A stretch of 27,778 nucleotides of DNA from the NCBI GenBank assembly GCA_934271655.1, contig CAKQRW010000043.1, forward strand, positions 1-27,778. Reading direction: 5' to 3'. The stretch comes from an uncultured Bacteroidaceae bacterium. Its GTDB lineage: Bacteria; Bacteroidota; Bacteroidia; Bacteroidales; Bacteroidaceae. The notes below the pieces were generated by a model. It did no database searches, had not been told where the DNA came from, and saw only the letters and a program-made list of their open reading frames with translations. The position numbers and the translations under genes are program-made. This document shows positions 9,359 to 16,699 of the stretch, one piece after another; position 1 is the stretch's first letter; every line of letters starts with the position of its first letter.

Positions 9359-9533
9359 ACGGCTTACGCAATACATGCGCATGGCCTATACAATAAGCTC
9401 GCAGAGCACACACAAGATATGAGCCAACTTATACAATAAGTTTGCACGGCTTACATAAGACATTCGCACGACTTATACAACAAAATCGCATGGCATACAT
9501 AAGATACGCGCACAACTTATACACTACGTGCAC
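9359..9533. repeat. degenerate 22-bp tandem array, CTTA-TAAG family
   Basis: Eight units of 22 bases (one of 21) run from 9359 to 9533, for example ACGGCTTACATAAGACATTC and ACAACTTATACA followed by a variable part. They alternate between a CGGCTTACATAAG type and an ACTTATACAATAAG type. Each has a CTTA...TAAG dyad. A related CTTCTCA pair 21 bases apart continues to about 9585. The array lies in the 416-bp spacer 9311-9726 between guaB and the PpiC-type gene; that spacer also holds the guaB terminator and a promoter at 9637-9644, so the array is likely in the transcribed leader. Confidence 0.8.
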
Positions 9534-9636
9534 ACGGCATGGTATTGAGACTTCTCAGCTCATGATGACGGCTTCTCATCTCATGTCGAATGCCTGTCTA
9601 TGGCTCCACGAGCATGCCTCCGCATTAGCCATTATG

Positions 9637-9644
9637 CAAAGTTA
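9637..9644 (-). promoter_or_regulatory. -7 box of the probable PpiC-operon promoter
   Basis: CAAAGTTA here is TAACTTTG on the minus strand. It lies just past the guaB terminator and 327 bases upstream of the PpiC-type ATG, so it is well placed to start the parvulin/OstA-like/mutL transcript. The -33 region would fall inside the terminator stem and is not convincing. Confidence 0.5.
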
Positions 9645-9653
9645 CGAAAAACA

Positions 9654-9690
9654 AACGAAAAAGCGACTGCTGCATTTGCAGCAATCGCTT
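9654..9690 (-). terminator. intrinsic terminator of guaB
   Basis: On the minus strand a 13-bp stem (9661-9673 with 9678-9690, one G-U pair) with a 4-base loop is followed by a T-rich tract. It begins 37 bases after the guaB stop. The G-U pair forms only in minus-strand RNA, which supports this direction. Confidence 0.85.
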
Positions 9691-9726
9691 ATATAATAGT
9701 TTTTTAACACTTTAGACCTTTTATTT

Positions 9727-11205
9727 TTACTGCGGACGGCTGTAATTAGGAGCCTCGCTTGTGATGATGACCTCATGTGGATGACTCTCAAGCACACCAG
9801 CATTGGTGATGCGAGTGAACTTGGCATTGTGCAGCTGCTCTATGTTGGCTGCTCCGCAATAGCCCATACCTGAACGAAGGCCGCCTGCAAGCTGGTAGAT
9901 GACTTCCTGCACCGTGCCCTTGTAAGGCACACGGCCAGCTATGCCCTCTGGCACAAGTTTCTTCACCTCAGTCACGCCGCTCTGGAAATAACGGTCTTTT
10001 GAACCATTCTCCATAGCTTCAAGCGATCCCATTCCTCTGTAGCTCTTAAACTTACGTCCATTAAACAGAATTGTCTCGCCTGGAGCTTCCTCTGTACCAG
10101 CAACAAGCGAACCTATCATCACCGAGAAGCCGCCTGCCGCAAGCGCCTTGACGATGTCGCCTGAATAGCGCAAGCCGCCATCGGCTATCAATGGAACGCC
10201 TGTGCCTTCAAGAGCCTTGGCTACGTCGTAGACCGCGCTCAGCTGTGGCACACCTACACCTGCCACTACACGTGTGGTGCAGATGGAGCCCGGACCTATG
10301 CCCACCTTTACAGCATCTGCTCCAGCCTCGACCAGTGCCTTGGCAGCCTCGCCTGTAGCGATGTTGCCCACCACGATGTCCACATCAGGGAATGCTTTCT
10401 TGGCCTCTCTTACCTTGTCGATGACACCCTTGGAGTGGCCGTGAGCAGTGTCGATGATGATGGCATCTACTCCAGCCTTCACCAGAGCTTCCATGCGCTG
10501 GAACGTGTCAGCTGTGACACCCACGCCTGCAGCCACACGCAAGCGGCCCTTAGCATCCTTGCATGCCATAGGCTTATCTTTAGCCTTGGTAATGTCTTTG
10601 TATGTGATAAGGCCAATGAGTTTGTTGTCATTGTCCACCACTGGGAGCTTCTCTATCTTATGCTCAAGCAGGATGTGCGAAGCACTTTCCAGATCGGTCT
10701 GCTGGTGTGTGACCACGAGGCCTTCCTTTGTCATGACTTCATCTATCTTGCGGCCCATGTCCTTCTGGAAGCGCAGGTCGCGGTTGGTCACGATGCCCAC
10801 CAGCGTGTTGGAGTCGTCCACCACCGGGATGCCGCCGATGTGATACTCTGCCATAATGTCAAGAGCGTCCTGAACAGTAGACCCGCGCTTGATGGTGACA
10901 GGGTCGTAAATCATTCCGTTCTCCGCACGCTTCACTATTGCTACCTGGCGTGCCTGGTCTTCGATGGACATGTTTTTGTGAATGACACCTATACCGCCCT
11001 CACGCGCTATTGCTATAGCCATCGGTGCCTCTGTGACTGTGTCCATGGCAGCTGTCACAAACGGTATCTTCAATTCAATGTTCTTTGAAAATTTAGTACT
11101 GAGTGAAACCTCACGCGGAAGAACCTCTGAATATGCCGGTATGAGCAGCACATCGTCGAATGTCAGTCCTTCCATCACAACCTTATCTGCAATAAATGAT
11201 GACAT
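9727..11205 (-). CDS. guaB: inosine-5'-monophosphate dehydrogenase
   Basis: GuaB oxidises IMP to XMP with NAD, the committed step of guanine nucleotide synthesis, in the cytoplasm. ATG 11205 was preferred because it gives the family's usual N-terminus (EGLTFDDVLLIPAYSEVLP at 12-30); an in-frame start at 11232 adds nine residues that overlap the promoter leader. Two CBS domains span about 100-205 inside the barrel. The active-site loop is GIGPGSICTTR with catalytic Cys309, and the mobile flap region contains SKDRYFQ and EGIAGRVPYKG. The length of 492 residues is normal. It has its own promoter and terminator and forms a single-gene unit. Confidence 0.98.
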   Translation of the reverse strand: MSSFIADKVVMEGLTFDDVLLIPAYSEVLPREVSLSTKFSKNIELKIPFVTAAMDTVTEAPMAIAIAREGGIGVIHKNMSIEDQARQVAIVKRAENGMIYDPVTIKRGSTVQDALDIMAEYHIGGIPVVDDSNTLVGIVTNRDLRFQKDMGRKIDEVMTKEGLVVTHQQTDLESASHILLEHKIEKLPVVDNDNKLIGLITYKDITKAKDKPMACKDAKGRLRVAAGVGVTADTFQRMEALVKAGVDAIIIDTAHGHSKGVIDKVREAKKAFPDVDIVVGNIATGEAAKALVEAGADAVKVGIGPGSICTTRVVAGVGVPQLSAVYDVAKALEGTGVPLIADGGLRYSGDIVKALAAGGFSVMIGSLVAGTEEAPGETILFNGRKFKSYRGMGSLEAMENGSKDRYFQSGVTEVKKLVPEGIAGRVPYKGTVQEVIYQLAGGLRSGMGYCGAANIEQLHNAKFTRITNAGVLESHPHEVIITSEAPNYSRPQ

Positions 11206-11229
11206 AATGATTTTGAATTTTATTGCATG

Positions 11230-11237
11230 CAAAGGTA
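11230..11237 (-). promoter_or_regulatory. guaB: -7 box of the guaB promoter
   Basis: CAAAGGTA on the given strand is TACCTTTG on the minus strand, matching TAnnTTTG, 24 bases upstream of the guaB ATG. The transcribed leader would be very short. Confidence 0.6.
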
Positions 11238-11289
11238 CGAATTTTAATCTAACTAAAGCAATAATGACTGAAGTTTTTTTTCAAACAGC

Positions 11290-11314
11290 AAAAAAAAGGG
11301 CTGCGGAAGGCCCT
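11290..11314 (-). terminator. probable intrinsic terminator of the clpX-recQ transcript
   Basis: On the minus strand AGGGC and GCCCT (11310-11314 and 11297-11301) form a short stem with an 8-base loop followed by eight T. It lies about 160 bases past the recQ stop and before the guaB promoter. The stem is short, so confidence is moderate. Confidence 0.6.
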
Positions 11315-11477
11315 ATAGCCTATCCACAGTCCGCTTTAGATTTCATACATTCACGCCACGTTGCTGCCGTCTGCATGACTGGTTCTGCAGCAGTGTCACC
11401 CAACTGGCGCTCCATCAGCCGCACTATTGGCGGCATTCCGACCGAGGCAGCAGAACTTCTGCACATCACGCACTCTT

Positions 11478-14069
11478 TCAATTGGCCATCTCGCTGATGA
11501 ACTTGATGCGTACCAGGCGAACATCTTCCTCGTATATGTCGCCGTCAAGGTGGTCAAGTGCCACGTCTATGGCATCCGTGTCGCTGTGGCGGAAGTAGTC
11601 ATATATCTCATCTATGACATCCTCGTCCATCTCCAGCTCCTCAAAATAGTAGTCTATGTTGAGTTTCGTGCCGCTGTACACAATGGCCTCCATCTCATCG
11701 AGAAGCTCATCAAAGTCGAGCCCGTTAGCCTTGGCTATCTCTTCCAGGCTCACTTTGCGGTCTATTGCTTGTATGATTTTTACTTTCACTTTAGACTTGT
11801 TTGCAACAGTTCTAACTCGCACGTCCGTCGGACGGACTATGCCATTATCTTCGCAATACTGCTTTATCACCTTGCAGAACTCAGCGCCATACCTCTTAAC
11901 CTTTCCAGCACCGACGCACGGGATGTTTTGCATCTCCTCGTCACTGACAGGATACAACGTGGCCATCGACTCGAGCGATATGTCCTGGAACACCACGTAG
12001 GGTGGCACATTGTGCTTGCGCGCCACTTTCTTGCGGAGGTCTTGCAGAATCTTGTAGAGAGCAGAGTCTATCACACTGATGCCGCCTTGCTCGTTGGAGT
12101 CGTCGAAGTCGCCATCGAAATCATTGTTTTTCTTTACCATAAAAGGTACTGGCTTCTTAAGGAACTTCTTGCCAAGCTTCGTCAGCTTGATGACTCCATA
12201 CGCCTCTATCTCTTTCTCTATGTATCCGTCAAGCCCTGCCTGTATGAAGACAGCCTCCCACACACTGCGCTCCACATCGGCGCCCGCACCAAACTGCTCA
12301 AGCTTGTCGTGCCCATGGCTGAAGATGTTCTCGTCGGCCTCACCGCGAAGCACATTGACAATGTAGTCTTTTCTGAACTTCTCTTTCACTGCCAGGATGG
12401 TCTCCAGAGCCAGCTTGAGATTGGCCCGCTCATCCACCTCCTGCTTGGGATGAAGGCAGTTGTCACAGTTGCCGCAGTTGTCTTGTGGATATTCCTCACC
12501 GAAATAGTGGAGAAGCATCTTGCGACGGCAGACAGATGTCTCACAATAGGCGGCTGTCTCGCTGAGCAGATGATTGCCTATGTCCTTTTCTGCCGGTGTC
12601 TTGTCTTTCATAAACTTCTCCAGCTTCTCCAGGTCCTTGTGGCAATAGAACGTGATGCACTTGCCCTCTCCGCCATCGCGCCCTGCCCTACCAGTCTCCT
12701 GGTAGTATCCCTCAAGGCTCTTGGGGATGTCGTAGTGTATCACATACCTCACGTCGGGCTTGTCTATGCCCATGCCAAAGGCTATGGTGGCAACGATGAC
12801 ATCAAGCTTCTCCATAATGAAGGCGTCTTGCGTGTCATTTCTTTCCTTGGAGTCCATGCCTGCATGGTAGGCCGCAGCCTTTATGTTGTTGGCTTTTAGC
12901 ACCTCCGCAAGGTCTTCCACTTTCTTGCGGCTCAGGCAGTATATGATGCCGCTCTTGCCTGGATTCTGCTTGATGAAGCGTATGATGTCTTTCTCCACCT
13001 CAGCCGTTTTGGGTCTCACCTCATAATAGAGATTGGGGCGGTTGAAAGACGACTTGTACTCGGCTGCTTCTGGCATGCCGAGGGTCTTCTTTATGTCGTT
13101 GCGCACCTTGTCGGTAGCTGTGGCTGTCAGCGCTATGACAGGAACGTCTTTTATACGTTTGGCAGCCTCCCTGATGGCGTCGTCAGATGGCAGTTCTGGC
13201 AGTGCCGTCACTGCCGGCTCGTCGGCCAACTCTTCCCTTAACTTGGCATAGTCCCTCCTGACAGGCGGCAAGGCACTCACCAGCGCCTCCACAAACTTGT
13301 CGTCTAGCCGTGAACACTTGTCCGACTTTTCCTTTATGAGGTCTTTGAGCTCTGTAAGAAACTTCAGCATCTCCGCCAGCTTGCCAACGCGCTGGCTCAG
13401 GCTGTCGAGTTCCTGCTGGCTGACATTGCTGCCATACTGCTGCTTGAACTCTCGCGCGGCTTCCTCCAGCCGTGCTTTTTTCTTCCTGTAGACATCAGTA
13501 AGCGACTTCAGTGCAGGAACCTTGCTCTTTGGCAGGAACAGTTCCACCACTGGAGCCAGGGCTATCCAGTTGATGACAGGACGTATCTTGCGGTACTCCG
13601 GACGGAAGTCGTGTCCCCATTCCGATATGCAGTGCGCTTCGTCTATGGCATAAAACGATATGTTCACCTGACGGAGAAAATCCACGTTGTCTTCCTTGGA
13701 CAGCGACTCAGGAGCCACATAGAGCATCTTGGTCTTTCCAGCCATGATGTCGGCCTTGACCATCTCTATGTTGGCCTTGCTCAGCGAAGAGTTAATGAAA
13801 TGAGCCACACTATCTTCCTCGCTAATGTGCTTGACAGCGTCCACCTGGTTCTTCATCAAGGCTATAAGCGGTGATATGACTATGGCTGTGCCTTCCATCA
13901 TCAGCGCAGGCAACTGGTAGCAAAGCGACTTGCCACCGCCTGTAGGCATCAGCACGAAGGTGTCTTCGCCCGCCAGGAGATTCTTTATGATAGCCTCCTG
14001 GTCTCCCTTGAACGTGTCAAAGCCAAAGTAATATTTCAGCGATTGCTGAAGTGAGGTAGGTTTATTCAT
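11478..14069 (-). CDS. recQ: ATP-dependent DNA helicase RecQ with a large internal insert
   Basis: RecQ unwinds DNA 3' to 5' in recombination and replication repair. Motif I is TGGGKS at 43-48, DEAH is at 143-146, TATAT lies near 315-318, and the arginine-finger motif QETGRAGRDG is at 457-466. A Cys4 zinc site (Cys514, 532, 535, 538) and winged-helix region follow, then an HRDC domain at about 671-739 and a C-terminal acidic, helical extension to 863. Residues about 168-307 (13149-13568) are an extra charged, heptad-like segment between HDFRPEYRKIRPVI and VPVIALTATAT, where the family normally has only a few residues. Removing it leaves about 723 residues. The reading frame is intact. The start ATG is 101 bases after the clpX stop, so the two are probably cotranscribed. 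Confidence 0.96.
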   Translation of the reverse strand: MNKPTSLQQSLKYYFGFDTFKGDQEAIIKNLLAGEDTFVLMPTGGGKSLCYQLPALMMEGTAIVISPLIALMKNQVDAVKHISEEDSVAHFINSSLSKANIEMVKADIMAGKTKMLYVAPESLSKEDNVDFLRQVNISFYAIDEAHCISEWGHDFRPEYRKIRPVINWIALAPVVELFLPKSKVPALKSLTDVYRKKKARLEEAAREFKQQYGSNVSQQELDSLSQRVGKLAEMLKFLTELKDLIKEKSDKCSRLDDKFVEALVSALPPVRRDYAKLREELADEPAVTALPELPSDDAIREAAKRIKDVPVIALTATATDKVRNDIKKTLGMPEAAEYKSSFNRPNLYYEVRPKTAEVEKDIIRFIKQNPGKSGIIYCLSRKKVEDLAEVLKANNIKAAAYHAGMDSKERNDTQDAFIMEKLDVIVATIAFGMGIDKPDVRYVIHYDIPKSLEGYYQETGRAGRDGGEGKCITFYCHKDLEKLEKFMKDKTPAEKDIGNHLLSETAAYCETSVCRRKMLLHYFGEEYPQDNCGNCDNCLHPKQEVDERANLKLALETILAVKEKFRKDYIVNVLRGEADENIFSHGHDKLEQFGAGADVERSVWEAVFIQAGLDGYIEKEIEAYGVIKLTKLGKKFLKKPVPFMVKKNNDFDGDFDDSNEQGGISVIDSALYKILQDLRKKVARKHNVPPYVVFQDISLESMATLYPVSDEEMQNIPCVGAGKVKRYGAEFCKVIKQYCEDNGIVRPTDVRVRTVANKSKVKVKIIQAIDRKVSLEEIAKANGLDFDELLDEMEAIVYSGTKLNIDYYFEELEMDEDVIDEIYDYFRHSDTDAIDVALDHLDGDIYEEDVRLVRIKFISEMAN

Positions 14070-14170
14070 CTTTCCAGAGCATGTTTGTTAGTTAGCTTCT
14101 TTTTGTACTGCCAAGCTTATCTCGCTTGTCGCCACGAGCACATATCAGTCCTGAAAGCCTAAACAGGCCA

Positions 14171-15436
14171 TCAGTCAGCGTTGCTTTCCCTCAGGGCGTT
14201 CATGTCGAGTTTTTCCACCTGGGCCTTAGCGTAGTCGAGCGTCACCTCGAATGCCTTGATGTCGGTCTCTGACGGAACCTCAAACATGGCGTCCCTCATG
14301 ATCATTTCGATGAGCGAGCGCAAGCCTCGAGCGCCAAGACCGAATTCGAGAGTCTTGTCCACCACATAGTCCAGCACCTCCTCGTCGAATGTAAGCTGCA
14401 CGCCGTCCAGCTCAAACATCTTCACATACTGCTTGACGATTGAGTTCTTCGGCTCAGTGAGGATGGAACGAAGCGCCTTGCGGTCCAAGGTGTTGAGATG
14501 GGTCAGCACCGGCAATCGGCCAATGATTTCGGGTATAAGTCCGAACGACTTTAAGTCCATCGGAGAGATGTACTGCATCATGTTCGACTTGTCAAGCTTA
14601 GACGCGTTCTTAGCAGCGTCAAATCCGACCACATGCGTGTTGAGACGGTGTGCGATGCGCTTCTCTATGCCATCGAAGGCTCCGCCGCATATGAAGAGGA
14701 TGTTCTTCGTGTTGACCTGGATGAATTTCTGTTCGGGATGCTTGCGCCCGCCCTGTGGCGGCACATTGACCACATTTCCCTCAAGAAGTTTCAGGAGTCC
14801 CTGCTGCACACCTTCTCCACTCACGTCGCGCGTGATGCTCGGGTTGTCGCTCTTGCGAGCTATCTTGTCTATCTCATCTATGAAGACTATTCCTTTCTCT
14901 GCGTAAGCGACATCGCCATCTGCTGCCTGCAGCAAGCGCACAAGCAGACTCTCCACATCCTCGCCTACATATCCAGCCTCCGTCAGCACCGTGGCGTCTA
15001 CCATGGCAAACGGCACCACAAGCATCTTGGCTATAGTTTTGGCAAGCAAGGTCTTGCCTGTGCCTGTGCTGCCAACCATGATGATGTTCGACTTCTCAAG
15101 CTCCACATCATCGTCGTTGTCGTTGTTCATGGCTCCGCCGCCTGCTGCCAGGCTGCGCAACCTCTTGTAATGGTTGTACACAGCTACTGAGAGTGTAACC
15201 TTGGCGGCATCCTGGCCTATGACGTAGCGGTCAAGATATTCCTTTATCTCCTTTGGCTTGGGTATATTGTTCAGGTCCAAGCCTTGTGTTTTGGAAGACT
15301 GGGCCATCTGTGCCATCACTATCTCGTGTGCTTTTTCCGAACAGCTGTCACAGATGCATCCACTCTCTCCATACAGGAGGAAGCCGACCTCATCTTCGCT
15401 GCGTCCGCAGAATGAGCATTTTTTCAATTTTGCCAC
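14171..15436 (-). CDS. clpX: ATP-dependent protease ATP-binding subunit ClpX
   Basis: ClpX unfolds tagged proteins and feeds them to ClpP. The N-terminal zinc-binding domain has Cys7, Cys10, Cys29 and Cys32. The AAA+ core shows Walker A GSTGTGKT at 122-129, Walker B VFIDEID at 184-190, the pore loop GYVGED at 155-160, a second pore loop RKHPE near 231 and sensor 2 GLGARGLR at 366-373. The ClpP-docking loop reads VGF (270-272), a conservative form of the usual IGF. The start is GTG at 15436, giving MAKLKKCSFC, the expected family N-terminus; no ATG lies nearby. It follows clpP across a 379-bp spacer that contains a 26-bp repeat array. Confidence 0.97.
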   Translation of the reverse strand: MAKLKKCSFCGRSEDEVGFLLYGESGCICDSCSEKAHEIVMAQMAQSSKTQGLDLNNIPKPKEIKEYLDRYVIGQDAAKVTLSVAVYNHYKRLRSLAAGGGAMNNDNDDDVELEKSNIIMVGSTGTGKTLLAKTIAKMLVVPFAMVDATVLTEAGYVGEDVESLLVRLLQAADGDVAYAEKGIVFIDEIDKIARKSDNPSITRDVSGEGVQQGLLKLLEGNVVNVPPQGGRKHPEQKFIQVNTKNILFICGGAFDGIEKRIAHRLNTHVVGFDAAKNASKLDKSNMMQYISPMDLKSFGLIPEIIGRLPVLTHLNTLDRKALRSILTEPKNSIVKQYVKMFELDGVQLTFDEEVLDYVVDKTLEFGLGARGLRSLIEMIMRDAMFEVPSETDIKAFEVTLDYAKAQVEKLDMNALRESNAD

Positions 15437-15480
15437 TGATATTTTTACTATATGATTATTTATACATAAAGGGTCGCTTG

Positions 15481-15684
15481 AATATCCTCTTGAAGAGAAT
15501 CTTTAATATCCTCTTTGAAGGAGTCTCTCGAATATCCTCTTTGAAGGAATCTCTCGAATATCCTCTTTGAAGGAATCTCTCGAATATCCTCTTTGAAGGA
15601 ATCTCTTGAATATCCTCTTTGAAGGAATCTCTTGAATATCCTCTTGAAGAGAATCTTGAATATCCTCTTTGAAGGAGTCTCTCG
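15481..15684. repeat. 26-bp tandem array between clpP and clpX
   Basis: Eight units begin with AATATCCTCTT at 15481, 15505, 15531, 15557, 15583, 15609, 15635 and 15659. Lengths are 24, 26, 26, 26, 26, 26, 24 and 26 bases. The 26-base form continues TTGAAGGAATCTCTCG and carries a TCCT...AGGA dyad; the 24-base form carries CTCTT-G-AAGAG. The array starts 45 bases upstream of the clpX GTG and fills over half of the spacer 15437-15815. The remaining 131 bases toward clpP show no gene or terminator. It would lie in the clpP-clpX transcript. Confidence 0.93.
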
Positions 15685-15815
15685 AATCTGCTCCTTGCCT
15701 TTGGAAGCCTGTCATTCCCTCACATGAGAGATTTTGTCTCTGGCATCAGGCAACCCTTCCAACACAGGAGGCTTCACATTCGCCTCATGAGCATATTACT
15801 TTTATCACAAGGCAA

Positions 15816-16484
15816 TTAGCCTTTTCTGACGAGCACCTCATCTATCATGCCATACTCCTTCGCCTCGGCCGCTGTCATCCAGTAATCGCGGTCACTGTCG
15901 TTCCACACCTTGTCGAAGTCCTGGTGGCTATGGTTGCTGATGATGGTGTACAGTTCCTTCTTCAGTTTCTGTATTTCCCTGGCAGTTATCTCGATGTCGC
16001 TGGCCTGTCCCTGAGCGCCGCCCATAGGCTGGTGGATCATGATACGGCTGTGTGGCAGGGCGCTGCGCTTACCTTCCTTGCCAGCCACGAGGAGTACGGC
16101 TGCCATGCTTGCAGCCATGCCAGTGCAGATGGTCTGCACGTCGCTGTTGACAAACTGCATAGTGTCGTAGATGCCAAGTCCAGCGTAGACGCTGCCGCCT
16201 GGAGAATTGATGTATATGCTTATATCCTTTGCGTTGTCCACACTGTCAAGATAGAGCATCTGAGCCTGAAGCACATTTGCTGTATAGTCGTTCACCTCTG
16301 TGCCAAGGAAGATGATTCGATCCATCATAAGGCGCGAAAACACATCGAGCTGGGTAACATTGAGCTGGCGTTCTTCAAGTATATAAGGGTTCAGGTAACC
16401 TGCCTGAGCTTTCACCACATCGTCAAGAACCATCCCATTCACGCCGAGATGCTTTGTCGCAAAATCACGAAAGTCTTTTATCAT
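15816..16484 (-). CDS. clpP: ATP-dependent Clp protease proteolytic subunit
   Basis: ClpP is the serine peptidase barrel of the ClpXP protease. ATG 16484 gives 222 residues; an upstream start at 16559 would add 25 charged residues with no family support. The catalytic triad is visible: Ser126 in GMAASMA, His151 in MIHQPMGG and Asp200 in DRDYWMTAAEA. The oxyanion-region motif YINSPGGSVYAG is at 91-102. It follows its own promoter (16599-16628), which overlaps the tig terminator, so clpP is expressed apart from tig but probably together with clpX and recQ. Confidence 0.97.
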   Translation of the reverse strand: MIKDFRDFATKHLGVNGMVLDDVVKAQAGYLNPYILEERQLNVTQLDVFSRLMMDRIIFLGTEVNDYTANVLQAQMLYLDSVDNAKDISIYINSPGGSVYAGLGIYDTMQFVNSDVQTICTGMAASMAAVLLVAGKEGKRSALPHSRIMIHQPMGGAQGQASDIEITAREIQKLKKELYTIISNHSHQDFDKVWNDSDRDYWMTAAEAKEYGMIDEVLVRKG

Positions 16485-16598
16485 TTCTTTTTGTTTTATC
16501 TTTTTCTGTTTGTCTATACGGCCATTGCAGCGCGGCAGAGCTTTTGGTTCATCATACAATGCCCGTTACAGCCGCCATGCCGAAACAGCAATCTTATG

Positions 16599-16628
16599 CA
16601 AAGTTATAAAAAAAGTGGTAAGAACAAA
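16599..16628 (-). promoter_or_regulatory. clpP: clpP promoter, overlapping the tig terminator
   Basis: On the minus strand TTTG (16625-16628) is followed after 18 bases by TAACTTTG (16599-16606), a good match to the Bacteroidetes TTTG / TAnnTTTG promoter. The -33 box sits in the loop of the tig terminator. The leader to the clpP ATG is about 110 bases. Confidence 0.7.
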
Positions 16629-16648
16629 AATTCTCACCACTTTTTTTT
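16608..16648 (-). terminator. intrinsic terminator of tig, bidirectional in form
   Basis: Arms at 16608-16624 and 16631-16648 pair along AAAAAAAGTGGT with one G-U pair, leaving a 6-base loop, and end in a run of T on either strand. It starts 52 bases after the tig stop. Confidence 0.8.
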
Positions 16649-16699
16649 ATCTATTTTATATAATATGTCTTTTATTCAAAAAAACGCACCTTTGGCATT

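Noticed and set aside
11427..12899. A 490-codon open frame on the plus strand opposite recQ, and similar long plus-strand frames opposite other genes
   Set aside because: These are shadows of well supported minus-strand genes; they show no domain or signal of their own and arise from codon bias on the other strand.
15503..15715. A 70-residue minus-strand reading frame with internal repeats between clpX and clpP
   Set aside because: It is the translation of the 26-bp DNA array. The 24- and 26-base unit lengths shift the frame from unit to unit, so no protein repeat is maintained.
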